Source of the DNA: Candidatus Nitrosocosmicus sp.
GTDB taxonomy: Archaea > Thermoproteota > Nitrososphaeria > Nitrososphaerales > Nitrososphaeraceae
Direction: 5' to 3'
Assembly (NCBI GenBank): GCA_030452275.1
Contig: JAKDMR010000004.1
Location: 1 to 29,757 of the forward strand
Length of the DNA: 29,757 bases
Of this stretch, positions 8,326 to 16,520 are shown in pieces (position 1 is the first letter of the stretch; each line of letters starts with the position of its first letter). Made by a program: the position numbers and the translations under genes. A model generated the notes under the pieces. The model had not been told where the DNA came from. It was given only the letters and a program-made list of their open reading frames with translations, and made no database searches.

Positions 8326-8583
8326 CTACTTTGCCTTTTTGATTGTAAATTCTAAATCATTGTTTGACTTGTTTAACGATAACAATTCATGACCGTTCCT
8401 ATTAACCCATCTGGATATGTCTTCCTCAGAATCTGGATCGTCAGAAACTACTTTTAACAAATCACCTTTGGTCATACGTTCCATTTCAATTTTAGTTCTA
8501 AAAACTGGCTCAGGACAATAAAGGCCCCTTACGTCAATGGTTTTCATACTGGACTTTATGTTATCGTCAGGATTAGAAGACAT
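8326..8583 (-). CDS. tusA: TusA-family sulfur carrier protein
   Basis: 85 residues with the TusA/SirA signature RGLYCPEPV, in which Cys23 would carry a persulfide. The rest has the expected beta-alpha-beta fold pattern (DLLKVVSDDPDSEEDI). TusA proteins relay sulfane sulfur between donors and acceptors in the cytoplasm. The stop is separated from the cysteine synthase start by one base, so the two are translationally linked. This suggests the protein delivers sulfur to that enzyme, though TusA also serves tRNA thiolation and molybdopterin synthesis elsewhere. The ATG follows an AT-rich promoter region shared divergently with the SerB-like gene. Confidence 0.88.
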   Translation of the reverse strand: MSSNPDDNIKSSMKTIDVRGLYCPEPVFRTKIEMERMTKGDLLKVVSDDPDSEEDISRWVNRNGHELLSLNKSNNDLEFTIKKAK

Positions 8584-8849
8584 AGTTAAATAAAAGCATT
8601 TTAACTTAATTAAATGTTTTTGCGAAATTTACTAGGGATTATTTATTGATTTCAGTTTGTAGTCCCCAATAATTCCTTAATTTTAATGGACTTGAAAGTG
8701 AATATTTGATGGTGATTGCAGTAAACATTTAAGTCCTGGATATTAGCCAACTCTTCAGAAAATGGAGTTGATTTAAAGTCAGAATGAGAAGGATCGAAAT
8801 AAATAGACTATTCCCTTCAATATCTTAATATTATGTATGGACAAGGAGA

Positions 8850-9506
8850 ATGATTTGTGTTATGCTTGTTATCTTTGACGTAGAAGGCGTATTGCTAAAC
8901 GCAGAATATTTACCAATTTTGGCAAACTTATTTGGCCCAGAAAAGGAGAAGGAAATTTGGGATATAACCAACAAAGGTATTCGCGGCGAAATTAATTGGG
9001 AGGAGGGCTTAAGGGAAAGGGTTCATGCATTAAGAGGCGTAGATTATGATCAAGCCTCAAAGATAGCTCAGAATTTGGAAATTATGCCAGGAGCAAGGGA
9101 ATTATGCTCTTTTTTAAAAAGTCTTGGTTGGAAGCTAGTGGCCGTTTCTGGAGGGTTTAACATCATAACTGATAGACTATATTCAGAACTAAATATCGAT
9201 AAAATATTTTCTAACGATCTTATCTTTAAAAACAACAAACTTGTGGACGTTACTATAAGAGTTACCTCGGACAAATCTGCATCAGTAAGGTCGTATGTAG
9301 AAGAGAATGGCTTTTCGAGAGACGAAATCGTAGTAGTCGTGGATGGTGCTAACGATTTGAAGTTGTTTGATTTATCTTCTTTTACGGTTGGATTTTGTGC
9401 AGTGGACGTAATCCGTAACAAAGCAGATATGGTTATTGACAAGAAGGATTTGTCTTTGTTAATCCCAATAATAAGAGAGAAATTCCAGATAAAGATTAAT
9501 TCATAA
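8850..9506 (+). CDS. HAD-family phosphatase, SerB-like
   Basis: 218 residues similar in layout to phosphoserine phosphatase. Nucleophile Asp10 sits in FDVEG, Ser100 in VAVSGGF, Lys142 in TSDKSA and the acidic motif in VVDGANDL (Asp165, Asn168, Asp169). The cap domain lies between about 20 and 80. The residue two after the nucleophile, normally the Asp acid/base, is Glu12. Phosphoserine is a plausible substrate given the nearby cysM-type gene, but other phosphomonoesters are possible. The ATG at 8862 may be the real start: GGAG at 8845-8848 is too close to 8850, and homologues usually begin just before the strand LVIFD. cofE starts 14 bases after its stop, so they share an operon. Confidence 0.8.
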   Translation: MICVMLVIFDVEGVLLNAEYLPILANLFGPEKEKEIWDITNKGIRGEINWEEGLRERVHALRGVDYDQASKIAQNLEIMPGARELCSFLKSLGWKLVAVSGGFNIITDRLYSELNIDKIFSNDLIFKNNKLVDVTIRVTSDKSASVRSYVEENGFSRDEIVVVVDGANDLKLFDLSSFTVGFCAVDVIRNKADMVIDKKDLSLLIPIIREKFQIKINS

Positions 9507-9520
9507 TAAGAAAAGAATGT

Positions 9521-10330
9521 GTGATTCTTTTTTTGATTTCCATATTCCCAGTACAGATTAATAAAAATATTGAACCTAACGACGACTTATCGAAGATAAT
9601 TATTGAATCATTACAATCCAACAATTTACAGATGTGTGATAATGACATAATCGTAGTGGCTCAAAAAATAGTATCAAAATCGGAGAATAGATTGCGGGAT
9701 TTAAGAGACGTAATTCCTTCTCCAAAATCGATTCGATTGGCTCAGTTCCACAATAAAGATCCACGATTGATTGAATTAATTTTAAGTGAAACCACTAAAA
9801 TCATTCGCATCACAAAAAAACATTTGATAGTTGAGACCAAACATGGATTTATTTGCGCTAATGCAGGAATTGATCAAAGTAATGTTTCAGATGATTCACA
9901 ACAGGTCCTCTTATTACCTGAAAATCCTGATATTTCTGCGAGAAACATGAGGAAATCGGTTCTAGATATTTCCGGAAAAAGAGTTTCTGTAGTTATTGCC
10001 GATACTTTTGGTAGACCTTTCAGAACGGGTCAAACCAATATTGCAATCGGGATAGCCGGCATTACCCCTTTAAAAAGTTATATAGGGATGAATGATGAGT
10101 ATGGAAAAAAATTGTTGGTAACAGAAATTGCCATAGCGGATGAATTTGCGGGTGCCGCTGAACTTGTAATGGGTAAGACTTTAAAGACGCCAGTAGCTAT
10201 TATACGCGGCTATAATTTTGAAGTACGTTTACCTGAGGTTGACGACGAAATTAGCATAAAGACCCTCTTGCGCAGTGAACATGACGATTTATTTAGAAAC
10301 CATAATAATATGATTCATTACTCTGATTGA
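9521..10330 (+). CDS. cofE: Coenzyme F420-0:L-glutamate ligase
   Basis: 269 residues of the GTP-dependent enzyme that adds gamma-linked glutamates to F420-0. Family blocks in order are EPNDDLSKII near 18-27, VVAQKIVSKSE near 45-55, CANAGIDQSNV near 110-120, and ADTFGRPFRTGQTNIAIG near 160-177, then a C-terminal EFAGAAELVMGK. Length is close to archaeal CofE (about 250). It starts with GTG at 9521, 14 bases after the SerB-like gene. It indicates F420-dependent redox chemistry in this organism. No other F420 biosynthesis gene is in the window. Confidence 0.93.
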   Translation: MILFLISIFPVQINKNIEPNDDLSKIIIESLQSNNLQMCDNDIIVVAQKIVSKSENRLRDLRDVIPSPKSIRLAQFHNKDPRLIELILSETTKIIRITKKHLIVETKHGFICANAGIDQSNVSDDSQQVLLLPENPDISARNMRKSVLDISGKRVSVVIADTFGRPFRTGQTNIAIGIAGITPLKSYIGMNDEYGKKLLVTEIAIADEFAGAAELVMGKTLKTPVAIIRGYNFEVRLPEVDDEISIKTLLRSEHDDLFRNHNNMIHYSD

Positions 10331-10382
10331 ATCAATCTAACATTGCAAAATAATTTATTTCCAATACTTTTATCTCATCCCC

Positions 10383-11321
10383 ATGGATGATATTGTTGAG
10401 GGAATATTAAATAAAAATAAAAGAATTATTGCACAATCAATTTCAAAGATAGATGATGAGGATCCATTATCCCATGAAATATTAAGAAAAATATATCCAA
10501 AAACTGGCAAAGCGGTAACTATAGGATTTACGGGTCCTGCTGGTGCAGGCAAGAGTACTCTTATCGGAAAACTGATTTCTTATTTCAAGAATTTTGGATT
10601 CAAGATATCTATATTGGCAGTAGATCCTACTAGTGCTATTTCAGGGGGTGCTATTCTTGGTGACAGGGTCCGCATGCCTACAACGATGGACGATGACGAT
10701 ATTTTCATGAGGAGTTTGGGTTCAAGGGGAGCATCTGGCGGGATTTCTAAATCACTAAGAAGTATAATTCGAATTTTGGATGCAGCTGGGTATGACTTAA
10801 TAATCGTAGAAAGCGTTGGAGCTGGCCAGCTAGAAATCGAAATTTCAAAGGTCGTAAATTTAACAGTTGTAATTTTCAATCCCAATACCGGCGATAATGT
10901 ACAAGCTGTAAAAGCAGGATTAACGGAGATTGGAGACGCATATATCGTGAATAAATCGGATATAGAAGGCTCAAATACATTATATTTGACCCTCCTAGAT
11001 CTCATAGGTGAGTTACCTAGAAAACCATTAATTTTTAAAGTATCAGCTCATTCTGGGGAGGGACTAGCTGATTTGTCAAAAAAATTAATAGATTTAATCA
11101 AAACAGATGATTGGATTTCAAAAAAGAAGGAAAAAGAAAGAGAAGATTTGAAAACAGAGCTAAAATTGATGGTATTAGATGAAGTGAGAGAAAAGTCATT
11201 GCAAGTGTTGAACTCAAAAAGCATGGAGATAAACAAGTTAGTCGATTCCATGATCGACAAGTCAAAGGATCCATATACAGCAGCAGAAGAATTATCTTTA
11301 TTAGTATTTTCTAATAAATGA
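10383..11321 (+). CDS. meaB: MeaB/ArgK-type GTPase, methylmalonyl-CoA mutase chaperone
   Basis: 312 residues of the G3E GTPase family that protects and loads B12 into methylmalonyl-CoA mutase. Walker A GPAGAGKST is at 51-59. VDPTSAISGGAILGDRVRM, about 80-98, is the characteristic MeaB block. VESVGAGQLEIEI and IVNKSD (guanine specificity) follow. A helical C-terminal dimerisation arm completes the protein. It is followed 6 bases later by the mutase large subunit, which fixes its role. An AT-rich TATA-like stretch in the 52-base gap after cofE suggests an independent promoter. Confidence 0.94.
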   Translation: MDDIVEGILNKNKRIIAQSISKIDDEDPLSHEILRKIYPKTGKAVTIGFTGPAGAGKSTLIGKLISYFKNFGFKISILAVDPTSAISGGAILGDRVRMPTTMDDDDIFMRSLGSRGASGGISKSLRSIIRILDAAGYDLIIVESVGAGQLEIEISKVVNLTVVIFNPNTGDNVQAVKAGLTEIGDAYIVNKSDIEGSNTLYLTLLDLIGELPRKPLIFKVSAHSGEGLADLSKKLIDLIKTDDWISKKKEKEREDLKTELKLMVLDEVREKSLQVLNSKSMEINKLVDSMIDKSKDPYTAAEELSLLVFSNK

Positions 11322-11327
11322 TATGGT

Positions 11328-12914
11328 ATGAGCGAAGATAAAAATTCAGTAAAGACTGATTCTAATATTCCAGTAAAAAAGTATTATACGCCTGTCGATA
11401 TCAGGAAAGTAAATGAATCTGACCCAGGTACGTATCCATATCTGAGGGGTATATACCCTACTATGTATAGGGAACGCCATTGGACAATGCGTCAGTATAG
11501 TGGATTCGGTAGTGCGGAGGAGACAAATAACAGGTTCAAGTTCCTATTAGGTCATGGTCAGACAGGATTGTCTCTGGCCTTCGATTTACCTACTCAAACA
11601 GGAAGAGATTCCGATAATCCTCAATCGGAAGGTGAGGTTGGTAGAACAGGCGTAGCGATAAGTTCTATAGATGATATGCTGACCTGTTTTAAAGATATTC
11701 CGCTTGATAAAGTAAGTACCTCTATGACTATTAATTCCACCGCTGCAACTCTGCTTTCATTGTACATTACAGTTGCAGGATCACAGGGTATATCGCCTTC
11801 CCAAATTAGAGGGACAACACAAAACGATATTCTAAAAGAATATCATTCTCGAAATACTTACATTTATCCCCCACGACCGTCACTGAGACTAATTGGGGAT
11901 ATGATACAGTATTGTTCAACTGATGTTCCTCAATTTTACCCGATAAGTATTTCCGGGTATCATATTCGTGAAGCAGGTTCCAATGCAATTCAAGAACTAG
12001 CTTTCACTTTTGCAGATGCTATTGAGTACATTAATACCTGCATGGATAGAGGATTGGACATAGATAATTTTGCACCTAGGCTGTCTTTTTTCTTTTGTTG
12101 TACTATGGAATTTTTAGAGGAGGTTGCTAAATTCAGGGCCGCAAGGGTTATTTATTCTAAGATTATAAAAGAAAGATATCATGCCAAAGATCCCAAATCT
12201 TCTCACCTGAGATTTCATGTTCAAACTAGTGGGGAAAGCTTAACGGCTCAACAAGTTGACAATAACATTATCAGAGTTACAACTGAAGCACTGGCTGCAG
12301 TATTGGGCGGATGCCAGTCTTTGCATACAAATTCCAGAGACGAAGCCTTGGCTCTGCCTACTGAAGAGTCTGTTAAGATTGCTCTACGAACACAGCAGAT
12401 TCTGGCTTACGAAACTGGAGTTACAAAAACGGTTGACCCGTTGGCAGGTTCTTATTACGTGGAATATTTAACTGAGCAGATTATAGATGGGGTAAATTCG
12501 TACCTTGATCGAATAGACAAGATGGGTGGAGCATTGGCAGCTATCGAACGAAACTTTTTCCAGGAAGAAATTAGAAAAAATGCTTATTCCCTAAAAAAAG
12601 AAATTGATAACAATGAGAGAACAATTGTGGGGGTAAACAAGTTTACGGACCAAAGAGACGTAGAGCCAAAATTGGCTATAGTTGACCCTCAATTGGAAAT
12701 AAAACAAGTAAATAGGCTAAAGGAATTTAAAAAGTCTCGCGATAATGTTAAGGTCCAAAACCAGATTTCATCCTTATTATCGGCAGCCGAAAAACCAGAT
12801 GTTAATTTGATGCCCTATCTGATAGCATGTGTTAAGAACAAGGTGACCCTTGGCGAAATAAATACCACATTTAAAGATATATTTGGGATCTATGTACCAA
12901 AAATCTCTTTTTAA
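11328..12914 (+). CDS. mcmA1: Methylmalonyl-CoA mutase, large (catalytic) subunit
   Basis: 528 residues covering only the substrate-binding TIM-barrel part of methylmalonyl-CoA mutase, which interconverts methylmalonyl-CoA and succinyl-CoA. Typical blocks are TYPYLRGIYPTMY near 34-46, MRQYSGFG, LAFDLPTQ, RGTTQNDILKEY, FYPISISGYHIREAGS, and DEALALPTEESVKIALRTQQ. No cobalamin-binding DxHxxG domain follows, so a separate small subunit must be encoded elsewhere. In Thaumarchaeota this enzyme serves the hydroxypropionate/hydroxybutyrate CO2-fixation cycle. It forms an operon with meaB and ends 11 bases from the convergent PINA gene. Confidence 0.95.
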   Translation: MSEDKNSVKTDSNIPVKKYYTPVDIRKVNESDPGTYPYLRGIYPTMYRERHWTMRQYSGFGSAEETNNRFKFLLGHGQTGLSLAFDLPTQTGRDSDNPQSEGEVGRTGVAISSIDDMLTCFKDIPLDKVSTSMTINSTAATLLSLYITVAGSQGISPSQIRGTTQNDILKEYHSRNTYIYPPRPSLRLIGDMIQYCSTDVPQFYPISISGYHIREAGSNAIQELAFTFADAIEYINTCMDRGLDIDNFAPRLSFFFCCTMEFLEEVAKFRAARVIYSKIIKERYHAKDPKSSHLRFHVQTSGESLTAQQVDNNIIRVTTEALAAVLGGCQSLHTNSRDEALALPTEESVKIALRTQQILAYETGVTKTVDPLAGSYYVEYLTEQIIDGVNSYLDRIDKMGGALAAIERNFFQEEIRKNAYSLKKEIDNNERTIVGVNKFTDQRDVEPKLAIVDPQLEIKQVNRLKEFKKSRDNVKVQNQISSLLSAAEKPDVNLMPYLIACVKNKVTLGEINTTFKDIFGIYVPKISF

Positions 12915-12925
12915 TTGTTTATCTA

Positions 12926-14788
12926 TTATTCATCTTTACTCTCATATAGTTTTAGATAGTCTTGATTGTTACTCATAATGATGTTGAATACTTTTCTGCC
13001 GACTTCAGACTTTTTATCTAATTTTAATTTGGCTTTCTTTCCAATTTGATTGCTTATTAGTAGCTCATCTCCTAAAAATAGATTAACCTTTTTTCCAATG
13101 TGCATTTCATCAACTAGCAAATAAATCCTTGATCCAGATTCGGTGATACTAAATGCTACTTCATTACCAATGAGTGGAACTTTCGCTTCAACATCAATCT
13201 TAACTCCTAAGATTTTTTCTATTTCCGAAATAGTTGAACCGCCTCTACCGATTATTCTAGGAATTACGTCTTTACTAACCATTATTCTAATCTTATCATT
13301 TGATATGATTTTGATTTCGGCCTTGGAGTCAAATTTGCCTATAACTTCTCTTATTTTGGATTCTGCCAATTTATTTATCTTGTTGTTTCTTTCTTTATCG
13401 GTTTTTTTATCTATATTTTTCAAAGGGATAATTATGTTTTCTTCTCCATATGAGTAAATTTCATATTCTGTTTCCTTTGAAAAAAAGTCTCTGATCTCAA
13501 CCACAGGTCTAGCAAGGTCTTGTTCCACCATTCCTGCAGGAACTTTAACTGTCAAATTTAATTCATATATTTTTTCAATCTTGCCTCCGTGAATAAATAT
13601 TACTGTGTCTATTACATGAGGTATCATACCTAATTCTATCTTGCCTATAAAGCGTTGAATCGCATCCAATGCTTCATTAGCGTGTATTACTCCTATCATG
13701 CCGATACCTGTAAGTCTAAGGTCTGCAAATAGTTCAAAATCCTTTATTCGCCTTACTTCATCAAAGATGGTGAAGTCTGGTCTAACAAGCAGTAGAATAT
13801 CCGCAACCCTTTCATACCCATTCTTAAATGATCCATACTGGATCACATTTTCAGGCACCTGCAGATCTCTAGGTGATTCAAGAGTCTTGACGAGTTTATT
13901 ATTCTGGACATAGTGTTCTGCGATACTACTTGCAAATGTACTTTTGCCAGAACCAGGCCTGCCTGCTATCAAGATTCCCTCCGCTTCTTTTGACAGTCTA
14001 TTTACTAAGCTAATATCTAATTGGTAGTCTTCCAAGGACAGTTTCTTTATCGGCCTGACTGCAGTAATTTCTATTTTGTTTGACACAGGTGGCTGAGTTA
14101 TGACAATTCTCAAATTCTTATACATTACCACGTAACATCCGTCAAACGAAATTTCTATATTTGATATTTTTTTATTGTTTTCAGTCGAAAATAAGAAATT
14201 CATAATTTCATTTAAAGTTTGTTTGTCCAATTTAGTTTCCGATATTTTCTCTAAGGTAAATTCTCCTGGAGTACCTTTCTTTGCTAACGGTTCTACACCT
14301 TCAATCAGATGAACGCTCATTGATTTCTCATCAAAGTAATTTTCTATATTAAAAGATGCAGAGACCGGAGAGCGTACATGAACGCTTGGTATGCCGGTTG
14401 CGTTGGCAGCTAAATGTTGTATGTAATCAGCTGTAAATAATGTCGCGTTCTCTTTTTCAGCTATCTCGGCAATGATGGCATCTATTCTCCCATTCTTGGC
14501 CAGCTTTATGTCTTCTAAATTGGGCTTTTCCCCGTAAACTCTGAGTAAGATGTTATTTTGGCTAGATTTTTCTCTAATCTTTCTAAGTTCTGCTAGTCCT
14601 AAGAACCCATGTTCTTTCTGTTTACATGCTTGCGACTGCAGCTCGTCAATTGCAGCACGAGGAATTATGATTTCAAAATTTTCATCAATATCTTTACTAT
14701 TAATTTTCTGACTTATATCGCCATCTATTATGATACTTGTATCCAATACAATTTTTTTCTTCAAATTGACTATGATCAGATCATTCAC
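12926..14788 (-). CDS. PINA-type ATPase with PIN and KH domains
   Basis: 620 residues. A PIN nuclease-like domain (about 10-135) has acidic residues Asp16, Glu49, Asp103 and Asp121. A PilT/VirB11-like ATPase core follows with Walker A GRPGSGKST at 276-284 and Walker B IFDEVRR with Asp343-Glu344. A KH domain near 500-535 has the RNA/DNA-binding IIGRGGSTI loop. This arrangement matches archaeal PINA, a hexameric ATPase reported in Sulfolobus to promote Holliday-junction branch migration with Hjm and Hjc. It is not a toxin despite the PIN domain. It is cytoplasmic with no signal peptide. It stands alone, convergent with mcmA1. Confidence 0.9.
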   Translation of the reverse strand: MNDLIIVNLKKKIVLDTSIIIDGDISQKINSKDIDENFEIIIPRAAIDELQSQACKQKEHGFLGLAELRKIREKSSQNNILLRVYGEKPNLEDIKLAKNGRIDAIIAEIAEKENATLFTADYIQHLAANATGIPSVHVRSPVSASFNIENYFDEKSMSVHLIEGVEPLAKKGTPGEFTLEKISETKLDKQTLNEIMNFLFSTENNKKISNIEISFDGCYVVMYKNLRIVITQPPVSNKIEITAVRPIKKLSLEDYQLDISLVNRLSKEAEGILIAGRPGSGKSTFASSIAEHYVQNNKLVKTLESPRDLQVPENVIQYGSFKNGYERVADILLLVRPDFTIFDEVRRIKDFELFADLRLTGIGMIGVIHANEALDAIQRFIGKIELGMIPHVIDTVIFIHGGKIEKIYELNLTVKVPAGMVEQDLARPVVEIRDFFSKETEYEIYSYGEENIIIPLKNIDKKTDKERNNKINKLAESKIREVIGKFDSKAEIKIISNDKIRIMVSKDVIPRIIGRGGSTISEIEKILGVKIDVEAKVPLIGNEVAFSITESGSRIYLLVDEMHIGKKVNLFLGDELLISNQIGKKAKLKLDKKSEVGRKVFNIIMSNNQDYLKLYESKDE

Positions 14789-15168
14789 CAGATTCTTAAA
14801 AAAGGTTACTAGGCGAAAGATTTCCCAAATAAATTAGAATGCGCAAATTTGCTTACCACGTTGCATTTGCATTCTCTGATCAAATCCTTTGATTATTATT
14901 GTTTTAAATTTAGAATAGTGATCCCTGTGGCTTAAAATATACTATAACATCAAAACTGCTTCGAAAAGATTCCTGAGCTTGAATTTTCCCCGATATTAAT
15001 TTTTCTTATGCTTATTCGTTCACTATTTGTGTTTTATTTCTTCTATGTTTATATGATAATTATTCCTAAACTGAATTTCTTATACCCTTTATTTTGATTC
15101 CTTTGCGGACTGCCCGGATTTCTAAGATTGTACAATATAATGCAAGTGAGCTAAATTTCCTTTCAAAT
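14789..15168. other. Non-coding stretch upstream of PINA
   Basis: 380 bases without a recognisable gene on either strand. On the minus strand CTAATTTATTTGGG at about 14825-14838 is a candidate PINA TATA element. An imperfect stem is formed by GAATGCGCAAAT (14837-14848) and ATTTGCATTC (14865-14874), with a 2-base bulge. Nothing here folds convincingly into a tRNA. Confidence 0.5.
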
Positions 15169-15444
15169 TTACTCCTCAATTGTAACATTATCGGCGATAA
15201 AATATGAAACCAGTTCATCATTGTTTTCATATCCTACAACTAATCTCGATGAAGAAAATCCGTCATCAATATCTGGCACTATGAAAAAATCGGTATTCAT
15301 AAATATTAAATGATCTAGAAATATTCTTGCAAAATCATTCGAATCCACGCTAATTATTTCGCCGTTTCGTATGTCTTGATCAACCAAATAAATATCCAAG
15401 TCATCATAATTCTCACCCCCCTCTGAAAAATACAAATATTTCAT
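15169..15444 (-). CDS. C-terminal fragment of interrupted secreted protein
   Basis: 91 residues, acidic, of unknown function. Its first residues overlap the end of the 193-residue reading frame at 15413-15994 in another frame. Removing one G from the G6 run at 15416-15421 turns ...IFVFFRGG into ...FVFFRGGENYDDLDIYL and produces a continuous 274-residue protein. It is therefore more likely the tail of the upstream gene than a gene of its own; the apparent ATG at 15444 is probably fortuitous. Content such as FFIVPDIDDGFSSSRLVVGY looks like beta-strand-rich extracellular sequence. Confidence 0.55.
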   Translation of the reverse strand: MKYLYFSEGGENYDDLDIYLVDQDIRNGEIISVDSNDFARIFLDHLIFMNTDFFIVPDIDDGFSSSRLVVGYENNDELVSYFIADNVTIEE

Positions 15445-15994
15445 CTGGTTGAAGAATCAAATTGTTTAGTTGTTGTAGACTGTTATAATACTCCTCAATA
15501 CTATTGGTATCGTCATTTTCTATAACTTGATAATCAAAGTCGATTTGAATTTCCTTATTATTATTTGATAAAGTTACTGTACATGGAGTTTGTTCATCAA
15601 TTCCGAGTGAATTTGAACTAGTACCGTCAAGGGTATTACAAAATATACCTAACGGTATACTTGAAATGTTACCTAAAGTTGCATTGGAAGCAAATCTATC
15701 AAGAATAATAGGATCTAATTGTACTTGCCTCTGGTTTTGGTTTAATGCTGGAAAGGAAATAACGTCTTTATTATAGATCTTGGTCGAATTACTAGCAGAA
15801 ACATTTAAGATTTCTATGGAAGCATTAACCTGGGATGCGTTATCATTTGCATTGAGTGTGTTGTTTGATTTGGATATATTTTGACTAGCAAAAGTTTGAA
15901 AGTTAAATTCGACACTAGTTATAGTTATCAGAATTAAAATGACGAAAATCCATACACCAAATAGTAATGACTTTGACATTTTTGATCTAATCAT
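15413..15994 (-). CDS. Secreted sequon-rich hypothetical protein, frameshifted at a G6 tract
   Basis: 193 residues. A basic start and hydrophobic stretch at about 10-30 form a signal peptide or anchor, with possible cleavage near TFAS-Q. The following 90 residues contain eight N-x-S/T sequons, so the mature protein is probably outside the cell and N-glycosylated. Two cysteines (in IFCNTLDG and TPCTVTL) could form a disulfide. The frame stops just after a G6 tract, and the sequence continues in the next frame to 15169. I know no family for it. A TATA-like AACTATAAG lies about 25-32 bases before the ATG. Confidence 0.65.
   Translation of the reverse strand: MIRSKMSKSLLFGVWIFVILILITITSVEFNFQTFASQNISKSNNTLNANDNASQVNASIEILNVSASNSTKIYNKDVISFPALNQNQRQVQLDPIILDRFASNATLGNISSIPLGIFCNTLDGTSSNSLGIDEQTPCTVTLSNNNKEIQIDFDYQVIENDDTNSIEEYYNSLQQLNNLILQPDEIFVFFRGG
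15416..15421 (-). repeat. G6 homopolymer at the frameshift point
   Basis: Six consecutive C on the plus strand (G on the coding strand). Five would keep the secreted-protein frame open to 15169. Candidate slip-strand site or sequencing error. Confidence 0.6.
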
Positions 15995-16113
15995 ATACGC
16001 AATTAATCCTTGTCTTTCTTATAGTTATTGCCAATTATTGTAAAAAGCGTAAATAATATTGAAATAGATGAATATGAAAGAAATCCAAATCTATGGATAC
16101 GAAACCAATCTAG

Positions 16114-16150
16114 TGATAAGGTGATTTATCTAACATTTATGATAAGGTGA
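16114..16150. repeat. Direct repeat TGATAAGGTGA
   Basis: Exact 11-base copies at 16114-16124 and 16140-16150, 26 bases apart (about 2.5 helical turns). They sit 120-156 bases before the secreted-protein start. Possible paired regulator site. Confidence 0.35.
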
Positions 16151-16479
16151 ATATTTTAGAAGAGTGTATTTATCTACTTAATATTAATATGACAGAGGTC
16201 CACAAATTATTCTGTATTTTGTAGAATCTGATGCATCTTGAATGATCTGCAGGTCAGGTCAAAACTCCAAATTTACTGAAAATTCAAATTTTCTTAAAAG
16301 AGTAGTTGTTAGAATTTATAATCCATTGATACACATCTAACTTTGGCTATTCAATATGCCACAATGGAGTGAGATTGGTATATTTTCATCCTGTAATGAT
16401 TGATAATATAATTTAACGAATATCGCCTAAGGTTTTGTCTCAGGTATATCCAAAAAAAATGATTAGGAGAAATGTAAGC

Positions 16480-16492
16480 TTTAAATTATATT
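16480..16492 (+). promoter_or_regulatory. TATA element for the ABC ATPase gene
   Basis: TTTAAATTATATT lies about 29-41 bases before the TTG at 16521. The spacing predicts a very short 5' leader. Confidence 0.4.
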
Positions 16493-16520
16493 ATTGAAAG
16501 TCCATGGTACTCTAGTTTAA

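Larger units (their letters stand above)
15995..16520. other. 526-base gene-free region between divergent genes
   Basis: No coding frame above about 35 codons is convincing on either strand. The region holds the divergent promoters of the secreted protein (minus) and the ABC ATPase (plus), and an 11-base direct repeat near 16114-16150. It is unusually long for this otherwise compact window. A small RNA or a degraded gene is possible but nothing identifies one. Confidence 0.5.

Noticed and set aside
13143..13457. 104-residue hydrophobic frame opposite PINA
   Set aside because: Antisense shadow of the KH region of a clearly coding gene; its hydrophobicity comes from complement codons.
12926..14788. 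PIN domain read as a VapC-type toxin
   Set aside because: The PIN domain is fused to a PilT-like ATPase and a KH domain with no antitoxin gene, matching PINA instead.
15102..15135. GC-richer patch considered as a tRNA remnant
   Set aside because: No acceptor stem, T-loop GTTCRA motif or cloverleaf could be drawn.
16243..16341. 32-codon frame before the ABC ATPase
   Set aside because: Short, no motif, no promoter spacing; no better than chance in AT-rich DNA.
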